Of a stretch of 64,000 nucleotides of DNA, positions 1-8,400 are shown piece after piece. Below the pieces are notes generated by a model. It was not told the DNA's origin. It ran no database searches and saw only the letters and a list, made by a program, of their open reading frames with translations. Numbering within the stretch: position 1 is the stretch's first letter; the number at the start of each line of letters is the position of its first letter. The DNA lies in contig JAHHQX010000008.1 of the NCBI GenBank assembly GCA_020026155.1, forward strand, positions 38,021 through 102,020. The letters are read 5' to 3'. The position numbers were made by a program, and so were the translations under genes. This DNA comes from Actinobacillus sp. (GTDB taxonomy: Bacteria; Pseudomonadota; Gammaproteobacteria; Enterobacterales; Pasteurellaceae).

Positions 1-466
1 ATACCGAAAGATCGCCAAGCCCTAAATAACCGTAAGGTTTTTTACCAACGGTGTAAGTAATTGCAGCAAGGATCGCGAGGATACCAAGACCTAAAAAGAT
101 CCAAATGTCAGAAGGTTTGGTATAGGCAAGTCCAATAACCCATGCTCCGCTTAGCAAACTTAAAATGATCATGACGATCATGCCAAGTTTTAATTGATTT
201 GCGGTCATTTCGCCTTTTTGAATACCACGAAGTGGACCTACGCGTTCTTCAGTATCAGATCCTTTTTGGTGATCACCATAATCGTTAGCAAAATTAGAAA
301 GTATTTGTAAGAACAGCGTGGTGAGTAAACAAAGTAAGGTTATCCCCCAGCTAAAATGATGCGACCAAGCCGCTAAAGCAGATCCCATAATGATAGAGGC
401 TGCCGCTAAAGGAAGAGTTTTTGGCCGAGTTGTTTCGAGCCAACTTTTAAATAAAGAAGTATTCAT
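1..466 (-). CDS. menA: 1,4-dihydroxy-2-naphthoate polyprenyltransferase MenA (partial, C-terminus outside window)
   Basis: This membrane enzyme of the UbiA prenyltransferase family attaches the polyprenyl tail to 1,4-dihydroxy-2-naphthoate, giving demethylmenaquinone for anaerobic respiration. About 155 N-terminal residues are visible, from ATG at 466 to the window edge with no stop. The opening MNTSLFKSWLETTRPKTLPL is typical of MenA. The first Asp-rich Mg-prenyl-diphosphate site is present as ANDYGDHQKGSD, followed by hydrophobic membrane segments. MenA is preferred to UbiA because of the N-terminal ETTRPKTL motif and the TEERVGPLRG stretch after the Asp-rich site. Confidence 0.9.
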   Translation of the reverse strand, partial: MNTSLFKSWLETTRPKTLPLAAASIIMGSALAAWSHHFSWGITLLCLLTTLFLQILSNFANDYGDHQKGSDTEERVGPLRGIQKGEMTANQLKLGMIVMIILSLLSGAWVIGLAYTKPSDIWIFLGLGILAILAAITYTVGKKPYGYLGLGDLSV

Positions 467-593
467 AATAGATAAGAATTGCTTTAAAAATTTTAAAAAG
501 AGGCGTTATTTTACTCTTTAATTTTCAGAAGTGCTACAAAGTACCGCTCCTTCATAGAAAGCCTACCAATCCATGTCTGAATTTATCTTATAA

Positions 594-620
594 AAAAGGT
601 TAGCGCTTAGCTAACCTTTT
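594..620 (-). terminator. Rho-independent terminator downstream of tpsA
   Basis: An 11-bp perfect inverted repeat (AAAAGGTTAGC / GCTAACCTTTT) with a 5-nt loop lies 28 bases past the tpsA stop. Read on the minus strand the stem runs into a T tract, so it should end the tpsBA transcript. Confidence 0.75.
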
Positions 621-648
621 CCTTTTATTGTATAAATATTAGTGCTTC

Positions 649-3600
649 TTATTTTTGTTGAGGCGCTGGAATGGTGTCTTTAATACCAGAAAGCTTGTCT
701 TTCACGGTCTTAGCTACATCCTTCAATTTGCTTACCACTTTTTCTGCTTTCTCCTGAGCATCTTTTGCTTTACTAATTGCATCTTTGATATCTTTCGGTG
801 AAAGTTGTAATTGGTTTGCTTTTGCTTCAGTATTTTGGGTAATTGTAGTTTGTTGATCGGGTTGATGCACTACTTTTCCTTCAATACCTTGTGAAGGCGT
901 TACACCGATTACGGTCACGTTTTGGTTCGCCTCATAATGTTTTTGAGCAGCTCGACCACCACTTAGAAGACTTTTTGATAAATCTGGATTTCCATCGTCT
1001 TTGATGTCAACTTTAATCGTTACGCCGAGATTACCACCATCTTTATGATGGGAGTCATGTAATTCGTTTGCAACAATTTTATTTGCCACTGTCAGGTTAG
1101 ACTCAGATTTATTACCAACAATGTGTCCGCCAACGAGTTTTAGATTTTCTAAATGACCCGTTAAAGCATTCGCCTTGATTCCAGACTGCTCATTAACTTG
1201 GCGTTTGTTTTCAACTTCTATCCCACCTTTTGCACTGATATTAATGCTTGGTTTGACAGAAAGATCGGTTGCAATACTTGCGCCAGTATTAAGGTGTAAG
1301 CCTGCATTGTATCCACGACGATTGAGTTCATCTTGTTTAGATTCAATATGCGTTTTACCTTTTACATCTAAATGAACGTGATTACCCGTTACATTCGCTC
1401 CAGCAAGTGTTAAGTCTTTTCCTGCGCTAATACTGATGTTATTTCCTTGTAGCTTACTATTTTGGAACGTTTTACTTGTTGTGTCTTGGCGATTATAGTC
1501 ACCTCCAATCTTGTGGTTAACTCCGATTGCACAACCACTTGATGTAATACCACAACTTCCGCTTACGGTTGCAGATGTCTGGATTTTAAGATCTTGGGAG
1601 GTTTCATGACGATCAGTTTCACCCGCTTTTAACGTCACATTATTTTTTGCTTGTAATGTGATATTACTATTTTTGTTCGATTCAATATTTTTTAGATCGA
1701 TATCACTGTGCGAAACTAAACGTGTGTTTCCACCGAGGCGTGTGCGAGTATCAGATGTTTGATCAACCACTTTGCTTGATCTAGTTGCATCTAAGCCACC
1801 TGTTAGGCTTCCTCCGATGGCATCTCCAGTCAGACTACTTAGGGCGTCATCTGCAATTTTTAGGGCAGCGCTAGGATCACCTTGCACCAGTTCGGTACTG
1901 TGACGAATGAGTTTATTAGCAGTGTCACCAATAGCCGAATGTCCTTCTGTAGATAAGCCAATTTTCAGATTAGACTTGGTTTCGCTTTCATGGAGTACAT
2001 CTTTTTGTTTTTCAGCCGAGATACGTTGAGCATCTAAAGTAAACCCTTTCGCTTTTTCCTGCTCGTGAGTTTTTGCTTCTTTTTCATAGAATGCTGCATT
2101 TTTCTCACTGAGTAAGTCCTGAATCTCACTTTCGCTTAAACGAGGAGGTAGCGTCGCTTTTGTGCTTGGCGTTCCTTGTGTATTGCCAGTGGAAGCATTA
2201 TTTTGCTTAGGTTGTGAAGACGCTGGTGGATTAATGTTTGCATTAATATCTACGCCACCAATGTTTGCATTACCAAGAACATGTAGTGTGCCAGTTTCTG
2301 CAGTGAGTTGGCTATTTTTATGCGTAAGCTCGGTTCGTTTAGATTTTTCATTGATGAAACGAATACCAGAGTCAGCCGTGAGACCGAATTTATCATCATC
2401 CGTCACATCTGCGTTAAATCCTTTACGTTCCTCTAAGCGCAACGCTGCTTTCTTCCCACCCACATTTGCAGAAATACCTAGTTCAATCTGTGTGACATTT
2501 TCACTTTTTTCGGTGTGAGAAATTTGTTCGCCGCCTTTTGTATTGTAATTACCAACGACAACACCTGTTAAATGCTTGGTCTTAATATCACTACCGACTT
2601 GGTTAACATCACCTTCTACAGCAAGATGTAAGTGATCGAAGTTAGCCTTTGTTCCTTCTGAATTTACTTTCGCTTGCTCAGTGGTTTGTGTACCAATAAG
2701 TCGATTTGAAAGTTTTGAATGAATATTGGTTTCTTTGCGTTCACTAGATGTTGTTTTCACATCCTTTAAGTTAAGGTTTTTAGTTTTGATAAAGCCCGTT
2801 TTGCTTTCAACATTTGAGCCTTCTAAGTCAATATTATGCTGACGATCGGTTTCTAAGTGTAAATGCCCCTTGGATTGAATGTTTGCACGCTGTACTGAAG
2901 TACTTCCATCTCCATTTACAACCAGTCTGCTTTTACTTTCAATACCTTTTTGACCTTTGAGGCGAACTTCTTTATCACCAACGATATTGCCTTCGTTGAC
3001 AATTTTTTGTTTTGCTTCAATGTCAATTAGTTGTCCCTGAATTTCACCAACATTATGAGTATGCTGAGTTTTAAGTTTAATGGTGCCCGCTTTTAATAAA
3101 GCCGTATTTATATTTTCTAATGGCGCAAAATTAACATCTGGTACTTGGATAAATTTGTCACCAATTTTAATTTGGCGCTGATATTTTCCTTTTTCGCCGT
3201 TGTAGCCATTTTTTAATAGCTGAGCTTCCCCGGTAATTTCATTTGCCAAGAATTTTGCTTTGTTTTCAGTGGCGTAGAAATTAACAAGTCGACTTTCTGT
3301 ATGATTGTTAAAACTCGTCCAGTTGGCTTTTAATGTTTGGTAATTTTGCTGATCCCAGTTTTGACCAAAAATGAGTGTCATCATTTTTTGGAATGTTTCT
3401 GATTTCACTTCTTTTAGCGTTTTCATCGCTTCTACCGCACTACCATAATAATGCCAAGTATTCAGTGGATATTCGCTTGATAAAATCTGATTAAGTAAAC
3501 TATATAGATTTTGAGCTTTAAGCGTTACGGTTCCACTTAAGCCACTATTAAATAAGAGTGCTCGTGGAGTGAAAGAAACAGAAGCATCTGTAGGTTTTTT

Positions 3601-5619
3601 TAAGTAGTCATTAATTAAATCAATGACCTTATTTTTAGCTTGGTTAACAATTTGTTTTGTACCTTCATTGTCAAATCTACCATTAATACTCAGGATACTA
3701 TGGTTGAAAATCCCAGCCTGTTCACCAGCAGTCGGTGATTTTTGAATAAATTTGAATCCATTTTCCCCATGAATTCGACCAAAGCTTTCTACGCCAAGTT
3801 GATTTTTGAATTCAGGTACTTTGAGCTCGACGTGGTAATCATCATAACGTGAACTATGGTAATGGTAGTGATTAGCCGAGAGGGTATTACCATTCTCAGT
3901 TGTAACATGCCCATTTAATTTTGCATCGTTAGTTAAGCGTGTTGCGGCAACAGTAATTTTGTTTTTAGCAAAAATATCGCCCAGATTGTACACTTCATGT
4001 TTTGCATCAATGTTTAGGAATCCTTCAGAGAAGATCGCGCCACTAGCAAAGTTATTAACACTACTATTTTTTGATTGAAGTAATAAATTACCTTTTGAGC
4101 CAATGATGCCATAGTTCTGAATTGGGCCAGTCACTGATAAATCAATATCCTTCGTGCCAATTAGTCGACCTTTATTTTCAAAAAGTGTTGAATTGAGGTG
4201 AAGATTAGAGCCCACTTCAACTTTTTGAGATCTATCTAAATTAAATTCTTCCGTATTTAAAGTGAGATCATTTTTTGCTTTGACTAATTTATGTTGCGCT
4301 GCATCGAAGCTGGTTTTATCTTTAAACGTTAATGTTGCCTTGTCATTACTGATGATTTCACCGTTATTATGAAAATCATTGGTACGCGTATTTTTATTAA
4401 CGCCTTTTGTTTTTAAATTTAAACGACGATCTGCTCTGATAGTACCATCATTGTGGAGGCTGTCTGTATCAATATTGATTTGAGAGGCTTCAAGTTTTTG
4501 ACGGATAACCAAATCTTTGGCATTTTTTACGTCTACTTTATTTTTCGCCTGTACACGATCTAATTCAACTTTTCCTTTATTGGTATCAAAGTTTAGATCA
4601 TCTTCTGAAAGAATAATGCCTTTATGTTTTACCCCAGCACCGCTATCTGTAGCAATGAAGTTAATGCGTTTTCCATACATTGCACCCGCTTCATCACCAG
4701 TAATAACGACATCAGTATTTTTAACATTTTTTGATGTTGCTTTACGATTCTTTACATCATATTTGGATGATCCCGCGACAAGATTGATCTCTGTTCCGGA
4801 AGTTTTTTGTTTATTGATCTGTGCAATCGCACCTTGTAAATGAATTTTTTTAGCAACAAGATCTAAATACGATAATCCATCAGTAGCCAAGCCATCTTTA
4901 CCGATAAGAATATCACCCTTATCAACATCAAGATGTAAACCATTTCTTGGATCGATCACATTACTCGTTGAAACCACAAAACGATCTGTATTGTAGGTTT
5001 GTACGCCATTAATCGTCACACCGTGTGGGTTAATAATGAGAAGATCTGCCTTGCCTCCCAGCACTTCTAAACCACCTTGTAAATAGCTTCGATCATTGCC
5101 AGTTACTTGGTTTAAAATCGCGCGTGCTTGAGCACCTTGTAAATGGCTGTTTGCGGATACGTTTCCTGCAAGCTGAGATTGCATTGCTTGTAAACTATTA
5201 TTGAAAACAGCGCCGTTTTGGGTGCTAAATTTTTTAAAACGGTTATCTGAAATACCATCAAATTCAGGTTTTGCAATATCTACGATAACTGTACCATTTT
5301 GTGCCTGACGAAGTGTTGTCTGAGTATTATCTACATGAATATCATTAATTTGTTTAGATGCATCAGCAAAGGCATTTACTGAAGATAGCGTTAAAATAAA
5401 AGCAGAAAGCGCTTTTAAATTAATAGCTTGCTTGATCGAAGATAAATTTAAGCGGATCAATGCCGAGAGGCGGTCAACATTGAAAGTAGCTGCCTTATCA
5501 TTTTGTGTTTTTTCAGACTGATCTCTAGTATCTCCTGAGGCAGTGGTAATATTTTCTGCAACAGGAATCATACATTGCTTAGACTTACTAAAGATAAGCT
5601 TATATTTATTTTTGTTCAT
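649..5619 (-). CDS. TpsA-type filamentous hemagglutinin-like exoprotein
   Basis: A large secreted beta-helical adhesin, 1656 residues, exported by its TpsB partner encoded just upstream. The N-terminus is an extended signal peptide region (residues 1 to about 85: MNKNKYKLIFSKSKQ, then a hydrophobic core ending VNAFA). A TPS secretion domain follows, with NPHG at residues 197-200 and the FVVSTSNV stretch. The middle is hemagglutinin-type repeats rich in T/N/G/K. The last 50 residues are Lys/Ala-rich and probably coiled-coil. There is no VENN motif or distinct C-terminal toxin module, so an adhesin is likelier than a contact-dependent inhibition toxin. Two cysteines (SCGITSSGC, near residue 1355) are the only pair apart from Cys16. 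ATG at 5619 has AAGGAG five bases upstream. Exact ligand unknown. Confidence 0.85.
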   Translation of the reverse strand: MNKNKYKLIFSKSKQCMIPVAENITTASGDTRDQSEKTQNDKAATFNVDRLSALIRLNLSSIKQAINLKALSAFILTLSSVNAFADASKQINDIHVDNTQTTLRQAQNGTVIVDIAKPEFDGISDNRFKKFSTQNGAVFNNSLQAMQSQLAGNVSANSHLQGAQARAILNQVTGNDRSYLQGGLEVLGGKADLLIINPHGVTINGVQTYNTDRFVVSTSNVIDPRNGLHLDVDKGDILIGKDGLATDGLSYLDLVAKKIHLQGAIAQINKQKTSGTEINLVAGSSKYDVKNRKATSKNVKNTDVVITGDEAGAMYGKRINFIATDSGAGVKHKGIILSEDDLNFDTNKGKVELDRVQAKNKVDVKNAKDLVIRQKLEASQINIDTDSLHNDGTIRADRRLNLKTKGVNKNTRTNDFHNNGEIISNDKATLTFKDKTSFDAAQHKLVKAKNDLTLNTEEFNLDRSQKVEVGSNLHLNSTLFENKGRLIGTKDIDLSVTGPIQNYGIIGSKGNLLLQSKNSSVNNFASGAIFSEGFLNIDAKHEVYNLGDIFAKNKITVAATRLTNDAKLNGHVTTENGNTLSANHYHYHSSRYDDYHVELKVPEFKNQLGVESFGRIHGENGFKFIQKSPTAGEQAGIFNHSILSINGRFDNEGTKQIVNQAKNKVIDLINDYLKKPTDASVSFTPRALLFNSGLSGTVTLKAQNLYSLLNQILSSEYPLNTWHYYGSAVEAMKTLKEVKSETFQKMMTLIFGQNWDQQNYQTLKANWTSFNNHTESRLVNFYATENKAKFLANEITGEAQLLKNGYNGEKGKYQRQIKIGDKFIQVPDVNFAPLENINTALLKAGTIKLKTQHTHNVGEIQGQLIDIEAKQKIVNEGNIVGDKEVRLKGQKGIESKSRLVVNGDGSTSVQRANIQSKGHLHLETDRQHNIDLEGSNVESKTGFIKTKNLNLKDVKTTSSERKETNIHSKLSNRLIGTQTTEQAKVNSEGTKANFDHLHLAVEGDVNQVGSDIKTKHLTGVVVGNYNTKGGEQISHTEKSENVTQIELGISANVGGKKAALRLEERKGFNADVTDDDKFGLTADSGIRFINEKSKRTELTHKNSQLTAETGTLHVLGNANIGGVDINANINPPASSQPKQNNASTGNTQGTPSTKATLPPRLSESEIQDLLSEKNAAFYEKEAKTHEQEKAKGFTLDAQRISAEKQKDVLHESETKSNLKIGLSTEGHSAIGDTANKLIRHSTELVQGDPSAALKIADDALSSLTGDAIGGSLTGGLDATRSSKVVDQTSDTRTRLGGNTRLVSHSDIDLKNIESNKNSNITLQAKNNVTLKAGETDRHETSQDLKIQTSATVSGSCGITSSGCAIGVNHKIGGDYNRQDTTSKTFQNSKLQGNNISISAGKDLTLAGANVTGNHVHLDVKGKTHIESKQDELNRRGYNAGLHLNTGASIATDLSVKPSINISAKGGIEVENKRQVNEQSGIKANALTGHLENLKLVGGHIVGNKSESNLTVANKIVANELHDSHHKDGGNLGVTIKVDIKDDGNPDLSKSLLSGGRAAQKHYEANQNVTVIGVTPSQGIEGKVVHQPDQQTTITQNTEAKANQLQLSPKDIKDAISKAKDAQEKAEKVVSKLKDVAKTVKDKLSGIKDTIPAPQQK

Positions 5620-5634
5620 ATGAACTCCTTAAAG

Positions 5635-7317
5635 TTAAAAAAAGACGGACATGTTTAAATACATTACATGCTTATTACCATTAGGATTATTAGAAATATT
5701 CTTTAATGGCTTCGCGTATGTAACAGCAGTAGAAAAATAAGGATTATTTGCTTTTATACCCATAGCAAATCCCGATATATTTGTTTGTTTTAGCGGTTTC
5801 ATTTGAATTACTTTACCCCAGTCAAAACCAATAAATGGAGAAATAGAGTAGAGATAACTTTTTTGAGGGTAAAAAGGTAACGTAAGGGTTTGAGAAAGAT
5901 AGAACCCACTATCTCCTGAAATATAACTCCCTTTAAATCCTCTTACGGTATATTCATCTCCAATACTTAATTGGCTATCTGGAAGTAAAGTTGTTGGACT
6001 ATATTGTCCTCCAAACCTAACCTGATAATTGAAAACTTTCCCTAAAATAAAGTCTTTATCCCAAGTTATATCTAGATTTAAAAGATGCATTGTTTTGGCA
6101 TGATTATCCTTAATCGCCATTTTTTTTGCACCGAACCAATTTAAACCTTGGCTATAACTTAAGTTAGTATATATTTTCCCATTAAAAAGATTACCTATTA
6201 CTGAAATACCTAATGTCGCTTTATTTTGTTTATCATCATTAATAAGGCGATTTATGAGATAGCTTTTTTTCTTTTTTAAATCTATATCACCATAAACATT
6301 AATAATATGATATTTATTACGTTCTAGAAGATACGTAATTCTTGTACCTAAATTCTTATTTTGTCCTTCGCTTTTATAGTTACCAAAGTTTCCTTGGAGT
6401 TCTCTCGTATAATCAGAACGTGAGAGGCGAAAATCAAGATTGTAGAATCCAATTGGCAAACCATAATTTGCAGAAAAATTATTTTGATGATCCCTTTTAG
6501 AATGCTTATATAATCGGTATCCCGCGGAGAGTGACCAGTAATCATTGATACCTACGAGGTCGCTTCCAAATACTGATGCCGTTAACTGGTTTTTACCGTT
6601 TGCATTATTTTCAGCACCAGAGTTATTGAATCCTAAATAAAAATGAGGCAAGGAGGTCCGCGTCGTTTCAAGATCGATATAAGACTGTTCTAATTCTTCG
6701 CTTGCAATAATTCGTATGCTCGTAGATTTATTGGCTTTATTGGTTAATTCAATAAGCTGATCTAATTCAAAAATATTTAAAGGTTTTTCAGTCAAATTGG
6801 GCAATGTCATTAACATTGCTTTATCTTTAAAACTTGAAGGAAATTCATTATTTACTTTATATCCCTTTACTTTTCCCCAATGAATAATAAGCTTTAATTT
6901 ACCTTCAGAAATATCGTTATCTTTTAATCCAATAGCACTTGTCGAGTATCCTGCGTGATTAAGTACTTCAGTTAATTCTTTAATTAAATCTAGTATTTGA
7001 GAAGTTGTAAGATCACGATTCTCATACTTTTTAAGTATAGGATTAAAGTTTAACTTAATATGTTCATTATTAAGATCTATGCTAATGGAATTTATTTTAT
7101 AAGATTTTCCAGTTGGAGATTTTTCCTTTTCTTTTACTTCTTTATTGGTATTTTTTGATAAAAATTTTTCTGCTTTAAATAAAGCATTATCACTTTCTAT
7201 CTGTGTTTTCTGGTTCTTTAAACGGTTTTCCTCTTGACGTAATGGATCATTAAATTGCCCATAAGAAAATGGAATAGTACTTACACATATTGAGTATATT
7301 ATTAGTTTTTTTATCAT
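5635..7317 (-). CDS. TpsB two-partner secretion transporter (ShlB/FhaC/HecB family)
   Basis: A 560-residue outer-membrane beta-barrel that secretes the adjacent TpsA exoprotein. It has a signal peptide (MIKKLIIYSICVSTIPFSYG), a charged linker rich in Lys/Glu/Asn, a POTRA-like domain (about residues 70-155) and a C-terminal barrel. The hallmark VRGF motif of loop L6 is present as DEYTVRGFKGS near residue 457, and the chain ends in aromatic residues (MSVFF) as expected for Omp85-superfamily barrels. Only 15 bases separate it from tpsA, so the two are co-transcribed. The coding region is strikingly AT-rich compared with the housekeeping genes around it, compatible with acquisition by transfer. 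The Shine-Dalgarno (AAGGG) is rather far upstream, so the exact start is less certain. Confidence 0.88.
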   Translation of the reverse strand: MIKKLIIYSICVSTIPFSYGQFNDPLRQEENRLKNQKTQIESDNALFKAEKFLSKNTNKEVKEKEKSPTGKSYKINSISIDLNNEHIKLNFNPILKKYENRDLTTSQILDLIKELTEVLNHAGYSTSAIGLKDNDISEGKLKLIIHWGKVKGYKVNNEFPSSFKDKAMLMTLPNLTEKPLNIFELDQLIELTNKANKSTSIRIIASEELEQSYIDLETTRTSLPHFYLGFNNSGAENNANGKNQLTASVFGSDLVGINDYWSLSAGYRLYKHSKRDHQNNFSANYGLPIGFYNLDFRLSRSDYTRELQGNFGNYKSEGQNKNLGTRITYLLERNKYHIINVYGDIDLKKKKSYLINRLINDDKQNKATLGISVIGNLFNGKIYTNLSYSQGLNWFGAKKMAIKDNHAKTMHLLNLDITWDKDFILGKVFNYQVRFGGQYSPTTLLPDSQLSIGDEYTVRGFKGSYISGDSGFYLSQTLTLPFYPQKSYLYSISPFIGFDWGKVIQMKPLKQTNISGFAMGIKANNPYFSTAVTYAKPLKNISNNPNGNKHVMYLNMSVFF

Positions 7318-7598
7318 TATAAATGATGACCCTTAAAGTATTTTTTTAAAACGGAAGGATTATAATTTGATAAATATTGGATAGTAAATTTTAATATTAA
7401 CTGGTCGGATAAGTATAATTTATATATTATAAAAATTTTTTTTGACATTACTCAAATGAGTTAAGTATAGATATAAAAACATTGTTTATTTATTCTAAAT
7501 CGGCATATATTTTATATAACTATAAGATAATAAAAGTAATTTATTCAGAAATAGGATAAGTAATTATGCTATACTAAAGTGTCTTATTTTTTTATTAA
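7318..7598. promoter_or_regulatory. AT-rich divergent promoter region between tpsB and trmO
   Basis: This 281-base gap contains no ORF. A perfect -35 TTGACA lies at 7442-7447, followed after 18 bases by TATAGA; the spacer holds the palindrome ACTCA-AA-TGAGT (7450-7461). Nearer trmO is an extended -10, TGCTATACT (7567-7575). The strand facing tpsB has several TATA-like stretches but none I can single out. Confidence 0.4.
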
Positions 7599-8342
7599 AT
7601 GAACTTTATGAATAATCCATTACTTTTACATACGATTGCGATCATCCATACGCCATACAAAGAAAAATTCGCTGTACCTAGACAGCCTGATTTAGTGGCA
7701 GATGGGAAGGGGAGGATAGAATTATTGTCTCCTTATAACACGCCTGAAGCAGTACGTGGTTTAGAAGAATTTTCTCATCTTTGGCTCATTTTTCAATTTA
7801 ACCAAATTGAAACAGGTAAATGGCAGTCGACGGTTAGACCTCCACGATTAGGGGGAAACAAGCGTGTGGGGGTATTTGCTTCCCGTGCCACTCATCGTCC
7901 AAATCCATTAGGACTATCGAAAGTCGCTTTAGAAAAAGTAGTTTGTGAACAAGGAAAGGTTTTTTTGGAAGTGGGAGCGGTAGATTTAGTTGATGGCACA
8001 CCAATATTCGATATAAAACCTTATTTAGGGTATGCGGACAGTGAGCCAGATGCAAAATCTAGTTTTGCTCAGGAAAAGCCTCAACCTCGCTTAGAAGTAG
8101 TTTTTAGTGATTTAGCATTAAAACAAGCGCAAGTTATATCAGAAAAGATCCCGCATTTTATACGTTTTATTGGTGATGTGCTTGCTCAGGATCCGCGTCC
8201 AGCTTATCAAAAAAATAAAGGGAATATGCGAATTTACGGCGTGCATCTTTATGATTTCAATGTGCGTTGGCAAGTAATTCTACAAGAGACGCCCCAAGAA
8301 TCGAAAGAATTTATTAAGATTATAAGCATTGATCCTAAATGA
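7599..8342 (+). CDS. trmO: tRNA (N6-threonylcarbamoyladenosine(37)-N6)-methyltransferase TrmO
   Basis: A SAM-dependent methyltransferase of the TsaA/YaeB family that methylates t6A37 in some threonine tRNAs, tuning decoding. It has 247 residues, slightly longer than the E. coli protein. Family features include the opening IAIIHTPYKEKFAVPRQP, the region GLEEFSHLWLIFQF, and the SAM-binding RATHRPNPLGLS motif. ATG codons at 7599 and 7608 are both possible. Neither has a convincing ribosome site; the second (MNNPLLLH) may be the true start. Single gene, with its own likely promoter at 7567-7575 and a shared terminator with rne downstream. Confidence 0.92.
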   Translation: MNFMNNPLLLHTIAIIHTPYKEKFAVPRQPDLVADGKGRIELLSPYNTPEAVRGLEEFSHLWLIFQFNQIETGKWQSTVRPPRLGGNKRVGVFASRATHRPNPLGLSKVALEKVVCEQGKVFLEVGAVDLVDGTPIFDIKPYLGYADSEPDAKSSFAQEKPQPRLEVVFSDLALKQAQVISEKIPHFIRFIGDVLAQDPRPAYQKNKGNMRIYGVHLYDFNVRWQVILQETPQESKEFIKIISIDPK

Positions 8343-8354
8343 GAATCGGAAAAT

Positions 8355-8384
8355 AAAAAAATCCAGCCAGAGCTGGATTTTTTA
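8355..8384. terminator. Bidirectional terminator between trmO and rne
   Basis: TCCAGC-caga-GCTGGA stem (8362-8377) flanked by an A tract and a T tract, giving a terminator in both directions between the two convergent genes. Confidence 0.85.
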
Positions 8385-8400
8385 TTAGGTGTGATAGGTA

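Noticed and set aside
649..800. Possible CdiA-type toxin end for the exoprotein
   Set aside because: No VENN motif, no variable C-terminal domain and no small immunity ORF downstream.
2162..2518. A 118-codon plus-strand ORF within the TPS locus, and similar ones at 1175 and 4517
   Set aside because: Shadows of the tpsA coding frame, with Cys/Ser/Pro-rich sequence typical of an antisense frame.
7433..7440. T8 tract near the tpsB/trmO promoters as a phase-variation site
   Set aside because: Runs of this length are common in such AT-rich DNA, and no gene frame depends on it.
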